From contig CAUJLY010000003.1 of the NCBI GenBank assembly GCA_963281155.1, forward strand, positions 2,356,001 through 2,420,000: 64,000 nt of DNA. The letters are read 5' to 3'. Of this stretch, positions 11,245-22,900 are shown one piece after another. The notes under the pieces were generated by a model. That model was not told the origin of the DNA and made no database searches. It saw only the letters and a program-made list of their open reading frames with translations. The translations under genes and the position numbers were made by a program. This stretch comes from Rhabditophanes sp. KR3021. Its lineage: Eukaryota; Nematoda; Chromadorea; Rhabditida; Alloionematidae. The first letter of the stretch is position 1, and each line of letters starts with the position of its first letter.

Positions 11245-12028
11245 ATGGTTATGAAAATTTTGACTTTCTTAGTGTTCATATTATTTATTTTAAGTTGTTC
11301 AGCTATTGCAGTGGAAACAGACGATGAACATTCTGAGTCATTGGCAAAGGCATGGGAATTAATGGATCCACGGGATTGTATTCCACCTTCCTTTAGCTCC
11401 GTATTGTCTTTGTATTATTTGAGGAGATTAAAAAAAATTTGGACGGTGACAAAGAATGACAAATTAGAAGACTGCAAAGAGTAATTATAAGTTTAATGAC
11501 TAATAAAAACAATTTTACAGAATCTGGCATAAAACTAAAGAGTTTGTGAACAACCTGCCTAAAATACTCCAGAACAAAATAATTAACCACGCAGTGAAAC
11601 AAGAAAGAGACAAGATGAATGCAAATTTTATACTTGAACTGTTGCCAGAGGAGCGTTCGTTCTTTGAAAAGACAATGAAGAATATGTCAACGACTGCTAT
11701 GGAAAAGGCCCAAATTCTGTCTGTTTGGGGGAATGAGCGTTTATCGATGTCAGCATTAAGCCATCTCAATAGATTCCTCGAAAATTTAGTTAAAAGGGAA
11801 GAAAGGTTTAAGACTAGATTGGAAACAGTAAGCTTAGAAGCCAGGAAAGCGTATGAACAAATTATGGAGTTAAGAAGACAAAAACAAAAGCTGTATGGTT
11901 CTTTTTCAAATGATGTCAAAAAGGAATTAATCAAATTATGGAAGCAAGACATATTGCGAACCAAGGACAATTTAAGAAAAGAATTGGAAGAGATTCCTAA
12001 CTTGGAAGGAATTATCAATGTAAACTAG
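11245..12028 (+). CDS. Small secreted helical protein, SXP/RAL-2 (DUF148)-like
   Basis: Exons 11245-11480 and 11521-12028 (intron 40 nt) give 247 residues. The start is Met 1 or Met 3; both give a clear signal peptide (KILTFLVFILFILSC). The mature part is hydrophilic and helical, including LLPEERSFFEKTMKNMST, KAQILSVWGNERLSM and LSHLNRFLENLVKREERF, and it ends with charged helices. The pattern (Pro-Glu-x-Arg..Phe, then a Trp-containing helix, then a long helix with Leu/Phe spacing) resembles the nematode-specific SXP/RAL-2 domain found in secreted and immunodominant parasite proteins. Family membership is an inference from pattern alone. Confidence 0.75.
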
Positions 12029-13183
12029 AAATGTGGTGTGTTTAAGATTATTTCGATACAAGTAAAGTATATCTAATAAATGTATGCTATTTTTTTAATA
12101 AATACAACACTAAATTAAACACATGGTTTGCTTTTAATTGTGACCATTTGCCGTAGAGTCCATATTGTTGTCAACGCGGCAAATACAAATTTATAGCAAG
12201 CTTCCTAAATATATAGTGTTTATTTCATCTTATATAATTCTTGAATTGCGTAAACCCGTAAATTCGTTATGTAACAATTTTTTGCAAATCTTTAAAAGGA
12301 CTTGTCAGGCCGCCAGACCAGACATATGAAAAAGTGTCTGATCAGTTTTGTAGAAGAAAACTGGCACTATTGGGTGGCAGTAACAGATTTTGGAAAATAT
12401 TTTTTTATTAGGAAGGAGGGCATAAAGGTAGCCATCAAGTATAGGGAGTAGCCAAGCACGGGGCTATATAGTAGTCAAGTTTTGACCAAACAAATATTTG
12501 ATTTTAAACTTTAAATTATATGAAAAAGCAGTGGACAAATCACACTCTCTTCCGTACTGGTTCACATATATTTTTTGGCAATAACACGATAATTATATTA
12601 TATAATTTAATTAATTCTGCTCAAAGTTTTACAACGAGTCGATTCAATCGTGAATACCGATGATTGCTAACGTGCGAGGTTTTCTAACGACATTTCTCTC
12701 TTCTTCAACTTCCTTCAGCAAGTTAATTTAAGAAGAGTATGCAGAATGTACAGGCAGTTATTGGAAATAATAGCTGGATGGGAAATGTGGCCACACCACC
12801 ATACCCCAAATGAATGCGTGGAACCAATGTATCACCCGACTCCTACACAACTCTTTTCATCGCCATAGGTCTCTTTCGAAAGTCTTCCAAAATCCATTGC
12901 AGCGTTTATTTGATGTCTCTTTGACACTACAGCAAAGACAACTTTGTCCTATCAAAACAAATAAAAATAATCTACTAGACACACCAACTTTCCTAACAGC
13001 TTTTATCTAACCTCAAATAAGTCTAATCACATCGCGGTCATCACGTTCCATTGCAGAAAAATATACTTTAGTTAATGTTATATAATACAAAACTATCCAA
13101 GCAATAATATTTTTCATAAACGTATTAAAAGTGCACAAATAAGTGAGTAATACAAAACAAGGCATATTAAAACTAAAGTCATC
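12029..13183. other. Gene-poor spacer containing decayed minus-strand coding sequence
   Basis: Mostly AT-rich. Two patches have higher GC and coding-like texture, around 12300-12480 and 12620-12960, but neither gives an intact gene. The second is annotated separately. Confidence 0.4.
12830..12955 (-). pseudogene. Unidentified decayed minus-strand ORF fragment
   Basis: One open frame reads DKVVFAVVSKRHQINAAMDF then GRLSKETYGDEKSCVGVG before a stop; sequence in other frames continues downstream to about 12620. Codon texture suggests former coding sequence, but I recognise no family. Confidence 0.25.
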
Positions 13184-13320
13184 TTATAATTTCTTGGAGA
13201 AAATATTAAAATCAAATGATCTATAGCGATTCATTAACGAATCATGAATAATGGAGTTTAGATACAATCCTGAATATTCTTCATTGTAATTGTTTTGGTA
13301 GAAATCAAAATCTTTAGCAT
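13184..13320 (-). CDS. Candidate terminal exon of a small unrecognised minus-strand gene
   Basis: A TATTTTGCAG acceptor opens a 137-nt exon (phase 1) reading AKDFDFYQNNYNEEYSGLYL, then NSIIHDSLMNRYRSFDFNIF, SKKL and stop. A possible preceding exon near 13410-13500 (FILALYQEPTLEYTSFQDGT) could join through a weak GTTCGG donor. That exon would approach the start of the divergent carrier gene at 13556. No family recognised; this may be a real short gene or a leftover piece. Confidence 0.35.
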
Positions 13321-13555
13321 CTGCAAAATAAATATAACTCATTTGATTATTATTCTACCATCTTCTGACCTTCAATTTGTGGAAATTAATGTGCCTTGAT
13401 GTTTTGCACCGAACAGATGGTTCCGTCTTGGAAAGAAGTATATTCTAAAGTCGGTTCTTGATATAAAGCTAATATAAAGTAGCCTATTATCGCACTATTG
13501 CATCAAATATTGGATGGTTTGTCATTTCTAGCTATTTAAAGATCGGGTCTTATAA

Positions 13556-14617
13556 ATGGCATCATCAGACACAGATGGATCGGTTATGCAAGCCGTAGAG
13601 GTATCTATTTTACTTTCTTAGATCATTAACGATTTAACTTTTCAGCAACTGCATGTCATCGAATGGGAACATCTAAATTTGCAAAAATTTTACCCTTTTG
13701 CATTGATGTCTAGTTGGTCTGTACGTGGGTTATTGTATCCGATGACTGTGCTTAAGTCGAGACTACAATTACAAAGACAAAATACTATGTACAAGGGAAC
13801 TTTTGATGCATTTAGACATATTGTTAAAAATGAGGGATTTACGGCTTTGTATAGAGGATTTTGGATCACTTTACCTCAACTGAGTGTAACTTTTTTATAT
13901 TCTTCTATTTATGAAAGTTTGCGTGGCCAATTATCAAAAGATTTTAGTCAAAATTCGGCTGCCATTTCAGCAATGGCTGGGGGAGTAGCTTCTTTGTGCG
14001 CGCAACTCGTGTTTTGTCCCACCGATTTAATAGCTCAATTTATGATGATAGCAAAGAATCCGCAGGCATTTACTGGAGGGACACGCAATCTTGAGATTAT
14101 CAAGGCTTTGAAGAATGATGGACTCAAAGAAAAAAGAAGTCTTGGACTACGAGTTGTTCAGGCAGTTTATAAGGTCGATGGTTTTAAAGGCTTCTATCGC
14201 GGGTACGGAGCAGCCATCCTACTCAACTGTCCCGCGTCCATGGTTTTTTGGTCAAGTTATTACAATTATCTTCACGCTTTCAAATCGATTCGAAAATCAT
14301 ACATAGATGAGGACTTAAAATCTGCCAAATTGAATTTAATATTTTTACAATCAATGTCTGGAGCGTTAGCCGGGGCAACTTCCGCAGTTTGTACCAACCC
14401 GCTCGACGTATTAAGAATTAGGATTCAAGTACAAAGAGCTGGCTACTCGGAAACAATTAGACGTCTCTACAAATTCGAAGGCTTTAGAGTATTTACCAAA
14501 GGCCTAGCTGCTCGATCTATCAACAGCTCTATATATAGTCTATGTATAATGATGTGTTATGAAACAGCCAAGAGATTATCGGTCTTACCTGAATACGAAG
14601 ATTCAGTTGTGTGGTAG
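13556..14617 (+). CDS. Mitochondrial carrier, SLC25A44 subfamily
   Basis: Inner-membrane solute carrier; the mammalian member carries branched-chain amino acids. Exons 13556-13600 and 13646-14617 (45-nt intron) encode 338 residues. The N-terminus HVIEWEHLNLQKFYPF matches the SLC25A44 signature (IIEWEHLDKKKFY). The three carrier repeats have diagnostic motifs: YPMTVLKSRLQLQ, where the usual acidic residue is replaced as in the human protein; CPTDLIAQFMM; and NPLDVLRIRIQ. Further family matches are GTFDAF, ALYRGF, GFYRGYGAAIL and FTKGLAARSI. Length is close to the family norm. The 3' end converges on the synaptotagmin gene with only 130 nt between stop codons. Confidence 0.93.
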
Positions 14618-14747
14618 CAAAATGTTCTTAAATACTTATAACACCATGTAAATGTAGTTTGATTTTAATAAAATTTAGTTTTTATTATCATTTATTATAT
14701 ATCCAACCAACAATAAAAGGAAACCCATTAAATTACTATTATGTTAA

Positions 14748-17700
14748 TCACTTTGCTCTCAATTGTAGAGTATGCCACATAGTTACGCTGCTTCTTGAGT
14801 TTATCATCTTCTGCCAATGTTCAGACCCTGTTCCAATCACAACACTGCCAATCAAATCATTCTTAGAAAGCTTGTCATAGTCGACAATTAAAACTTCCAT
14901 TCTAAAATTGTTCAATTGAGAGGGAATGACTTTGAATTGGAAGCTTTCATTGTAATATGGATTGAGAGTCTTGAATTTAATGCTAGTCTAGAAAGGACAA
15001 AATATTATTCAGTGGCTTTGAATCAATTAAAACACTTCAACAAATTTGCATAATATATCATAATATTTGGACAATGAGCTGGTCTATATATCAACATTTT
15101 ACCGGTTTTTATCAACTAATACATTGCAACTAATGTTTGAATTAACCTTTTTCAGAAAATGACAAGATTAAAAAGAAAATCGTTTGGCATTTTGTTGAGA
15201 ATGCATGCATAAAAGCCTAAGCATAAATTTCCAAAAATATATGAGAGAAGTCTTATTACTAAATGCATTTTAATCAATTATGGGTTTAGTATCAAATCTA
15301 TTCGAATAACTTCACATTAAATTTGTAGTATACCTACTCTACAAAAAAGCAATACCTTGTGGAGTAATATGCATAGAGAACATCAAACAAATTGCATAGG
15401 TAATAAAATATCTGACAGTAATGTAATTTGTTAAAACTTTGATGGGGAAATATTCTTTACTAAAATATGTATTAAATGTGAGTATCCAATTCTTCATTAA
15501 CTGTATATGCTCTAATGAGGAAAAGTAGTCAAAAGATTTTTCGTATAAAATATACTTGCTTAGTATGTTTGAGTGGTAATATAAATTGGTAAATAGGAAC
15601 TCTAATTGTCAATTCATAAGTTTTTATATTTCCAAAATTGTGGAGTATTATTCGGTCTCGTAGTAATGGCTAAGCTTGGAGATGTTGTTATGATTTATAA
15701 CTTCATGAGAGACGGTGTTAAGGAAAAGAAAGGTTCTACAACACAATCCAATGTCTTTTTGAATGAGTATTCATTCAATGAAATGGAATCAAAGAGAGAA
15801 TTACCTTCTTTTTCATTAATAATTTCTTCCCGTGAAACAGATAAATCTTGCAGTAAGGATCTGAGCTCTGTGTGAGTATGTCCATTTTCTTCAAATTTCT
15901 AGCTTCCATAATGGTAACAGTCAGAGTGCTAGTTGTTTGCCGATACCTTGTAGAAAAACAAATATCTCCGAGTCTTGTTTCTTTCTACAAATAATTAAAT
16001 ATTAATAAAGTTATTGTTGTGGTAGTGACGTTACCGAATCATCATCATTTTCTGGTCTTTCCAGAACTGCCCAATTGTCTGTCACTGAGCCGAAGTCAAT
16101 ACTCTCTAAAGGAATTAAAATTTGGCCGCATTTATCATCGGCAGATAACCTGTCAAAGTCATACACCACTGCTTTTAACGTCTTTTGGCTTAATTCACTG
16201 AATGATAACTAAAAAATGGGGATGAATTTTTATAAATAAAAAGAAAAGAGATAAGACAAAAATAAAATCAAGGCCAGCACATACATTGAAAAGAAAAGTT
16301 TCCTCGAAAACGGGATTGAGGTTGTTTCGCTTAATCTTGGTCTCGAATTTTTGCTTTTTATCCGGAAGAATGTTCAATCTGACGTATCCTAAAAAGGAAG
16401 ATAATATACAAAAGTATAAATTGATTTACCATCGCAGAGGCCATTTCTGTCCATGGCTGGGAGATTTCTACATTGAACAATTGTGACTGCCTAATCGTGT
16501 TGTTAATAGCGTTAGAAGTTATACTTAAATTTTAATGAATGATGCTTTGCACCAATTTTGCCCGGTAATATAATATACTTCAAATTTGTTATGACATATC
16601 TTAAAGATGATTTGTCATTGAATTCTTATTTTAACGAGACTAATGCGTGTCATTAATATTCATATGGCTCTCTATGTTAATCTTAGTATTTTAGGCCAAA
16701 AGTATCAGTTTCGCTGTGTTTTACTTAACTAAAATAATGATAACAAATAGTGCACATACGGGTCGAAACGCTGAGGAAGCATCTTATGAAGCTACTGGAG
16801 TTGAACCAGTGGTGATTACTAGAGCAATTACACTTGGGGAAAGCGAAAGTGGTAAATAAAGATGATGTTTATATTATGATAGTTCTTTTTTAGTAAGATC
16901 CAAGCTTGTCCAATTTAAGTTGAATACTTTTTTTGATCAACATGTTGGAGGAAGAATGTCGAGCGGGATGACAGAGGATGAACGTCGAATGGAGGTAAAA
17001 AGAAGAGAAGATGCTGCAGCTTTGGTAGTCAAATTAAACACTGCTTTAATGGAGTTAAGAATGGAGCAAAGTTTGCGAAGGCGAACTTATTGCTCAAAGG
17101 AATGTAGTTATACGATGGTTGACTGACAACCTGATGCCCGTTTCTGAGGTTAATAAGAAAGACAAAGTAAAAAAGGGCATTATTTATGGATTCAATGCTC
17201 CCGATGATGAATTATTCTACGACGGAGTGCGAACTAAGAATGACAAAAGGGAATTTACAAGATTTGATTATCACAGCGCTTAATATTCCAGAAGAGTCCA
17301 TAGACTAGTCGCTTTTGATCCAAAGCTCAAAAAGATGAAGAAATTATTTGAAGACGGACACAAAGTTGGAATAAAATATTTGAAGATAGATGGGCAAATG
17401 TATTATGATTCAGATTTGGAACTTGCCATTGAAAAGTGTATCATTGTTTATGGACTCGGACTCGCCAACCAAGACATGCGAACTAAAAGCTGCTACTTCT
17501 CAGATTTGCTAAGAGAGGAACAAATTAAAGCATTGGGATGCTATTTTTATAGGTTGTTGGGCGGAAGTCTGATGTTCTTACAATAATTAGTAGACCAGAA
17601 GATAAGTCTGGATTTAAACCACGAAAGATGTTTCTTTGCAATCATAGTGATTGTAAATGCAACTTTCTGTCTGAAAAAAACTTTAGAAGAACATGAAACT

Positions 17701-18690
17701 AAAGACCATTCAATAGAAAACTATTGCTGTAAATAGTGTAATCTTGTTATTAGTGATTTAAGTGCTTTGGCAAATCACTACCAAGAAAGAGATTGTGAAG
17801 AACTGCTGAAGGCTGTGGTTGAATTTAATGAAACATTTATTGGTGAGAAAAGCTTACTCGAGATTTGCCCAGAGATCAACGACCCAATTGCCAAAAAGAT
17901 TGTCTTAGTTTACCTCTTCCTTGATGGCAGAATCAAGTCAAGATCTTTGAGCGAGTGGGCTTTGGCAGATTTTATTAGAGCTGCTTACTACATTGGCGAG
18001 TCAAAGCTAGACAAAATATATATAAATTATAACTCAAGGATGTCTGGTTATTTTTCAAAGTACAATACTCGTGTCGATGGTTAATGTGTGCTTTCAGGAT
18101 TACATCAAAGGATGAAGGAAATTAAGAAGACCAAGAAAGACGATGAATCTTGGGTTGAGACAATTGTAGTAAAAGTAGGTGCTTCTTCTAAAGAACTGGC
18201 TGAAAAGCTGGAGTACAATTTGAGCGAGTATTTTGGTGACCAAGTCAAAAATATCAACTACGGCAAATGCACTTTTGAAGACATCTAGAAGCTTTCACCT
18301 GATAGTGGTGTGTTAATTGGTCAGCTTAGCATTAAGAAGATGTTTGCCGTTAAAGAGGAAATTTGCTATAACTTTTAATATATTTTTTATTTTTTATGCT
18401 CCTTGCTGCTTTTTAATAATTTGTTCATTTCTTACCAGTTTATTTGTACTAAAGTCATAATCCATTTTATATCTAAGCTCTCCATAGGGATATGATGTTT
18501 GTTGTTCGGAGGATGTAGTTGAATCTTTGCTCAAGGATGAAAACAGTTGTTTGGATAGCTTTTTAGCTATGGACTCTTTTTTGTCTTTAATTGGTATGTC
18601 TTTGATAGTCATAGGTTGAACATTTATCTTGGTAGAAGTTGTTGGCATAAAGGGTGGTTGAATAAGGACTGTATTGTGAGTAATATCATT
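14748..18690 (-). CDS. Synaptotagmin-family Ca2+ sensor (C2A-C2B), 5' exon(s) not identified
   Basis: Exons (minus): 18690-18436, 16490-16430, 16388-16285, 16208-16035, 15984-15805, 14987-14748; phase closes throughout, giving 337 residues of the C-terminal part. A polar linker precedes C2A ([71 protein letters not shown]). C2B follows ([67 protein letters not shown], then WHTLQL near the end). Asp residues of the Ca2+ loops are kept in both domains, so Ca2+-dependent membrane binding is expected. The N-terminal transmembrane exon must lie upstream of 18690; hydrophobic open segments around 18740-18900 are candidates but could not be joined. Introns 16491-18435 and 14988-15804 hold antisense GIY-YIG relics. 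Confidence 0.9.
15600..15790 (+). pseudogene. Possible antisense relic I in the last synaptotagmin intron
   Basis: Plus-strand reading [20 protein letters not shown] followed by [17 protein letters not shown]. The pattern ALG..IYDLR..SGQSN of relic A's tail is recognisable with a two-residue insertion (KLG..IYNFMR..STTQSN). No upstream GIY-YIG core was found. Orientation is again antisense to the host gene. This is the weakest plausible copy apart from relic G. Confidence 0.35.
16737..18378 (+). pseudogene. Antisense intronic relic C: near-full-length double GIY-YIG gene with zinc fingers
   Basis: Best view of the family's architecture. An ATG at 16737 opens a 38-residue first exon, and a 42-nt GT-AG intron (16852-16893, phase 1) matches the intron position in relic A. 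A helical N-region follows ([29 protein letters not shown]). After a frameshift near 17080 comes GIY-YIG-like domain 1 ([20 protein letters not shown], then [29 protein letters not shown]). Two Cys/His fingers follow ([19 protein letters not shown] with RRH and [23 protein letters not shown]). Domain 2 is [10 protein letters not shown]...[13 protein letters not shown], then [30 protein letters not shown] and a tail to the stop at 18378. Only a few stops and shifts break it. The host is the minus-strand synaptotagmin intron 16491-18435. GIY-YIG folds are nucleases; whether any intact copy is active is unknown. Confidence 0.7.
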
Positions 18691-19903
18691 CTAAATAATA
18701 ACCCCATTATAAGAAGCCATTGATGACACAACAAATGTATAGCTGTGACAAAAAATATGCAGATGATAATAACAAACCTTAGATGAAGATTTTGAAAATG
18801 GCAAACAAAGAGTAAAAAGTCTCAAAATTGGATTAGAAGTAATATAATAACTGCACGCTCCCCACATTCTTCAATTTTGTTTAGTAATAGTTGTGGTTTA
18901 CCTTTAATTAAATATAAGCGGTGAAAATGAAACAAACGATTGTGTATTAGGGTGTAAGGATGTTTAAATATTAAAAATGTTTGACAAAGTCCTAAATATA
19001 TTGACACACGAATAATATAGCAGCTTTTAAAATAATTAAAAATTGAAAACTACATGTCAATATAAATATATGACATCCATAATAAAAGTGTTGTAAATCG
19101 TAATATTTTAAGGATATGGAATTAAATAAAGGTGGGAATGAAAAAGGCGTGGAAGGTTTGATGGCATAAAAAATATGCTTATAATAAATCCAAAACATAA
19201 TTATAGGCATATGTTTTGTTATATAAATATGAATTGAAATAGCAATACATTTTAAACAATGTAATAACAGAATATATTTCAACCATGGCTATATATTTAT
19301 CATCGGAATTGTGTCTTCTTATCAGTATTTATTTTGGTGTTACACTTTTTTAATGAATGAATAAGAATTGTGAAGTGGTGAACGATGTCATAAGACAATA
19401 AAAGGGAAAACGATATATTAATGTTTCGAATTAATGTTAACGAATTAATGTTTCGAATTAATACTTTCAAATTAATGGTTGCTTCTAGCTAGCTAATGTT
19501 TTTTGAATTGATGTTTTTGAATTTATATATTCGAATTTATATTATCTGAATATATATTATTTGGTAACACAAATTTATGTTACCAAATTTATGTTACCAA
19601 ATTTATATTACCAAAATTTATATTACAAATAAATGTGTTTTTATATTGACAAAATTAATGCAATTTAAATAGGCAGTTTTTTGATTGACGGTATTAATCA
19701 CTCTCCTCTTTCATCTTTTTTATTGCCTGTACAAATTTTTATTAGACCACAATCTTAAGAAATAATATAATAAGAAAAGATACAAAATAAAGATACATGT
19801 GTATGTTATTATGACCGACGAAATATTTTATTCATTGTTTATAAGTGGAAATATAAAGTATGATTCTTGACAATTATTGTTCTGCACCTGCCAGCCTAAT
19901 CCT
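18691..19903. other. AT-rich spacer upstream of the synaptotagmin exons and 3' of the RdgB gene
   Basis: Probably contains the missing 5' exon(s) of synaptotagmin. Minus-strand open segments at about 18740-18900 are hydrophobic in places but cannot be joined with confidence. The rest is low-complexity AT sequence, including the repeat block at 19420-19630. Confidence 0.4.
19420..19630. repeat. Two adjacent AT-rich tandem-repeat blocks
   Basis: First block: TTTCGAATTAATG-like units between about 19424 and 19480. Second block: AAATTTATGTTACC-like units repeated about four times between 19571 and 19626, drifting to TATATTACC. These are degenerate short minisatellites in an intergenic region. 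Confidence 0.75.
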
Positions 19904-22900
19904 CTAATTTACGGCTCCAAACTTGCCACTTCTTCTGGCAAAGGTGGCATGCTGAATGGACAAATCGCTATATATGAAAAATAAATAAAATTAATAAGTA
20001 CCTGTTAAGCAATAAAATTGAATGGTACCCAATTATTTTGCTTTTAAGTATATGTTCCCGGCAAAATAAGTGGGCACATTATTGCAGGTTATGTAATATT
20101 TATCACTTACCCTAAGTCTTTCATCTGTAGTTCTCTTAAATGATCCCCATAATCCTCAATATTGATGCAGCCACTTTTTTTATGAGTAATTGAAAAAATT
20201 CTGTCGGCGCCAATGTTTGCATTACAATAGACATCTACATCCTTCGCACTTCCATAAGCTGCGTGTGCTCGCAGCCCTTCCAGAAGACTCCGGAGTTGAT
20301 TTGTTTTTTGACGAAGAGGGTCCGTTGAAAAACAGGTATTGAAGAAAAATAACCCCCAAGGAAAACTGTGTTTATTCATCCATGTAGCCACAACCTTCTG
20401 TTGCATATCTGGTCGTGCTGTATGTAGATTATGATGAGTATAAATAAATTGCTTATGCAATACATAATTTAGAACTTTGCATTTTTTAAACCCGAATGTT
20501 GGACAAAGCAATTTATATAATATCATTATCCATGCCTTGCTCATCTTCCTTTTACATTATTATAAATTCTTTATCCTTAATCGCTTATATCTTCTCGTGG
20601 TTAAGTGGATCTTATTGACCGCTAACACCTTTTTATTAACTCTTATCAATTAATTATTCTCTTTTAGAAATTGACTGGAGACGGAAAACAAAAGGAATGT
20701 GGTGTGTATTTGATGCTTAAACCATTTGTCGATAAATATGAATGGAACTCTGAAAACATATAGGATGTTTGCTTATGTTGGTGTAACCGATAGCCTGAAT
20801 CTCATAATGGCTCAACATAGATACAAATGCAATTTTGTTAAAAGAAAAGATTTTTCCATCAGTTGAGTAGTGCAGGGAAAAGTTATGCACTATCAAGAAA
20901 ACCTATCCTTCAAAAACGATCGCTGAGAATGCAGAAGTCATCCTGATTAATGCCTTCCGTATTCATATCACTAATACCATCCCTACCATTTGTCATCTAC
21001 ATGAATCCTAAGAAAAATAGTGAAGCTGCTAAACTACTTTTAAATGATTTTGTGTCTGTACACCCATTGAATTCATTTTAAATATCAAAAGATTATTTGG
21101 TTTGTGCACCGATTGAATTTGTTTTCAAATATTAGTCCTATTTTTAATGTTCTTTAAACATTACCTGTTATGTAGATAATTTGGTAATTTAAAGATTGCC
21201 AGTATCTTACTAAGTCCACTGCACCCGGACGGACCCGTGGGTCTCTGCCTGTGATCGAAACAGATTGTGTTAACGCGCCATCAATTGAGAAAATGACGAA
21301 TGGAGAGTTTTCTAAGACAACAACTACATACATATCCATATAAGTATAATCTCCAAGCACAACCATCTTAATTTGATGCTTTCCAATTGGTAATAATTCC
21401 GATTTGTCAAGCGTATAATTTAATCTGCCATGATTATCCGTTAAAACATTTGTGAGATGATGCCATTCACCTCCCTGAGTACAAATAAAAAGGCCAACTC
21501 GTTCGTGGGAAAGAGCTACTAAGTCGAGTGGGCCGTAGTGAAATTTAGCTGAAATAGTTTGCTCCTGTTTCCCCTGAATGTATATAACGTCATTGCCTCG
21601 ATGATTAGCCCCAAGATTAGCAATTTTATACTTGGTTCGTCTTCTTGTCCATTGTTGCTTTGGCAAGATTAATGAGGAATTGTTGCGTAAGTCGACATTT
21701 TGCATTGCGATTAGAGGAATATCGTTTGACTTGGCAAATTGTCTTAATAAAAAGGAAGCTACATCTTTACTTTCCCAATACGAGGCTTGAAGTATATTTG
21801 GTAGTGATAAAGAGGACAATGTCTTCATATCTGAGGGACAAAACAATTGATGATCTATTCTATAGGCTCCCCACAGCATTGCACATTCCACTGTGGTGAC
21901 GTCAAACTCGAAATGTTTTCCATCTCCAAGCGGAAACCGCTGATATCGAGGAACATTAACCGGGGGCAGCATAGACAATTGACTATTCAAAACAGGTTCT
22001 ATGCGAACTGCACATGGATCGAGAGGATAATACAAGTTAAACAATTGGTCGCATTTCAATTTCCCCATATCATTGTCTTCGTTATTTTTTTGCATTAACA
22101 CCAATGCTAACGGACAACCCAGCAAAAAAGTAGAATTGACATGGAAAGCAAATTCGGGACGTATAAAAATTTCGTGAGATGACTCAACTTCCCACGAGGA
22201 AACAATAGATTCCTGGTCTATGTCCTGGTTTTTAGTCTTAAATGAAAATTTGTTATCTGAATGCTTTGAAACAGGTGTTCGATGCATGGAAATTGAGTCA
22301 TTTCGATGTAACTTGAAGTCTTCCGCTAAAATCCCGTACAACAGTAACCCGCTCAGACAATCACCAACTGTGTAAATATCACCGTTGAAGCCATTTGGAC
22401 CTGAACTATGATTTTCTTCCAAAAATTCTTGATAAACTTTGTTCGCCTGAGTTACAGCTTCTTTCATAGCCTCTAAGTAGCATTCCATCCCATACGACAT
22501 CACTAATAAAGCTAACGATGGATGATAAGCTCCGAAATGAGGACATAGCTTTGATATCTTATCTATTACGGGATTCAATGCGAAGCCTACATTTACTCTT
22601 TTAACATGGACTTTGCCTTTAAGTTTTGGATAATGAGTTGTGATTAGCAAGTCTATTACACTCTTAAATGTGTCTGCATCAGAAGCTTTTAATTCAGTCA
22701 TGGCATCGGAAAAGACGTGTGAATGGAAGATTAGGATTAGTAAAGAGGAATCTATGGAAGTGGAGGGTTTAGAAATGTCTGTTGTTCTTGACTCAGAACT
22801 TCCTGCCACCATCAACTCGCTACTCCATCTAACCAGAGATGGCTTATCGTTAATTGAGATCGAAGAAAAATGGTCGGGACAATCATAGAAAGTGTCGGAA

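Noticed and set aside
21645..22098. Plus-strand ORFs opposite the DDHD region
   Set aside because: Shadows of a well-conserved RdgB exon.
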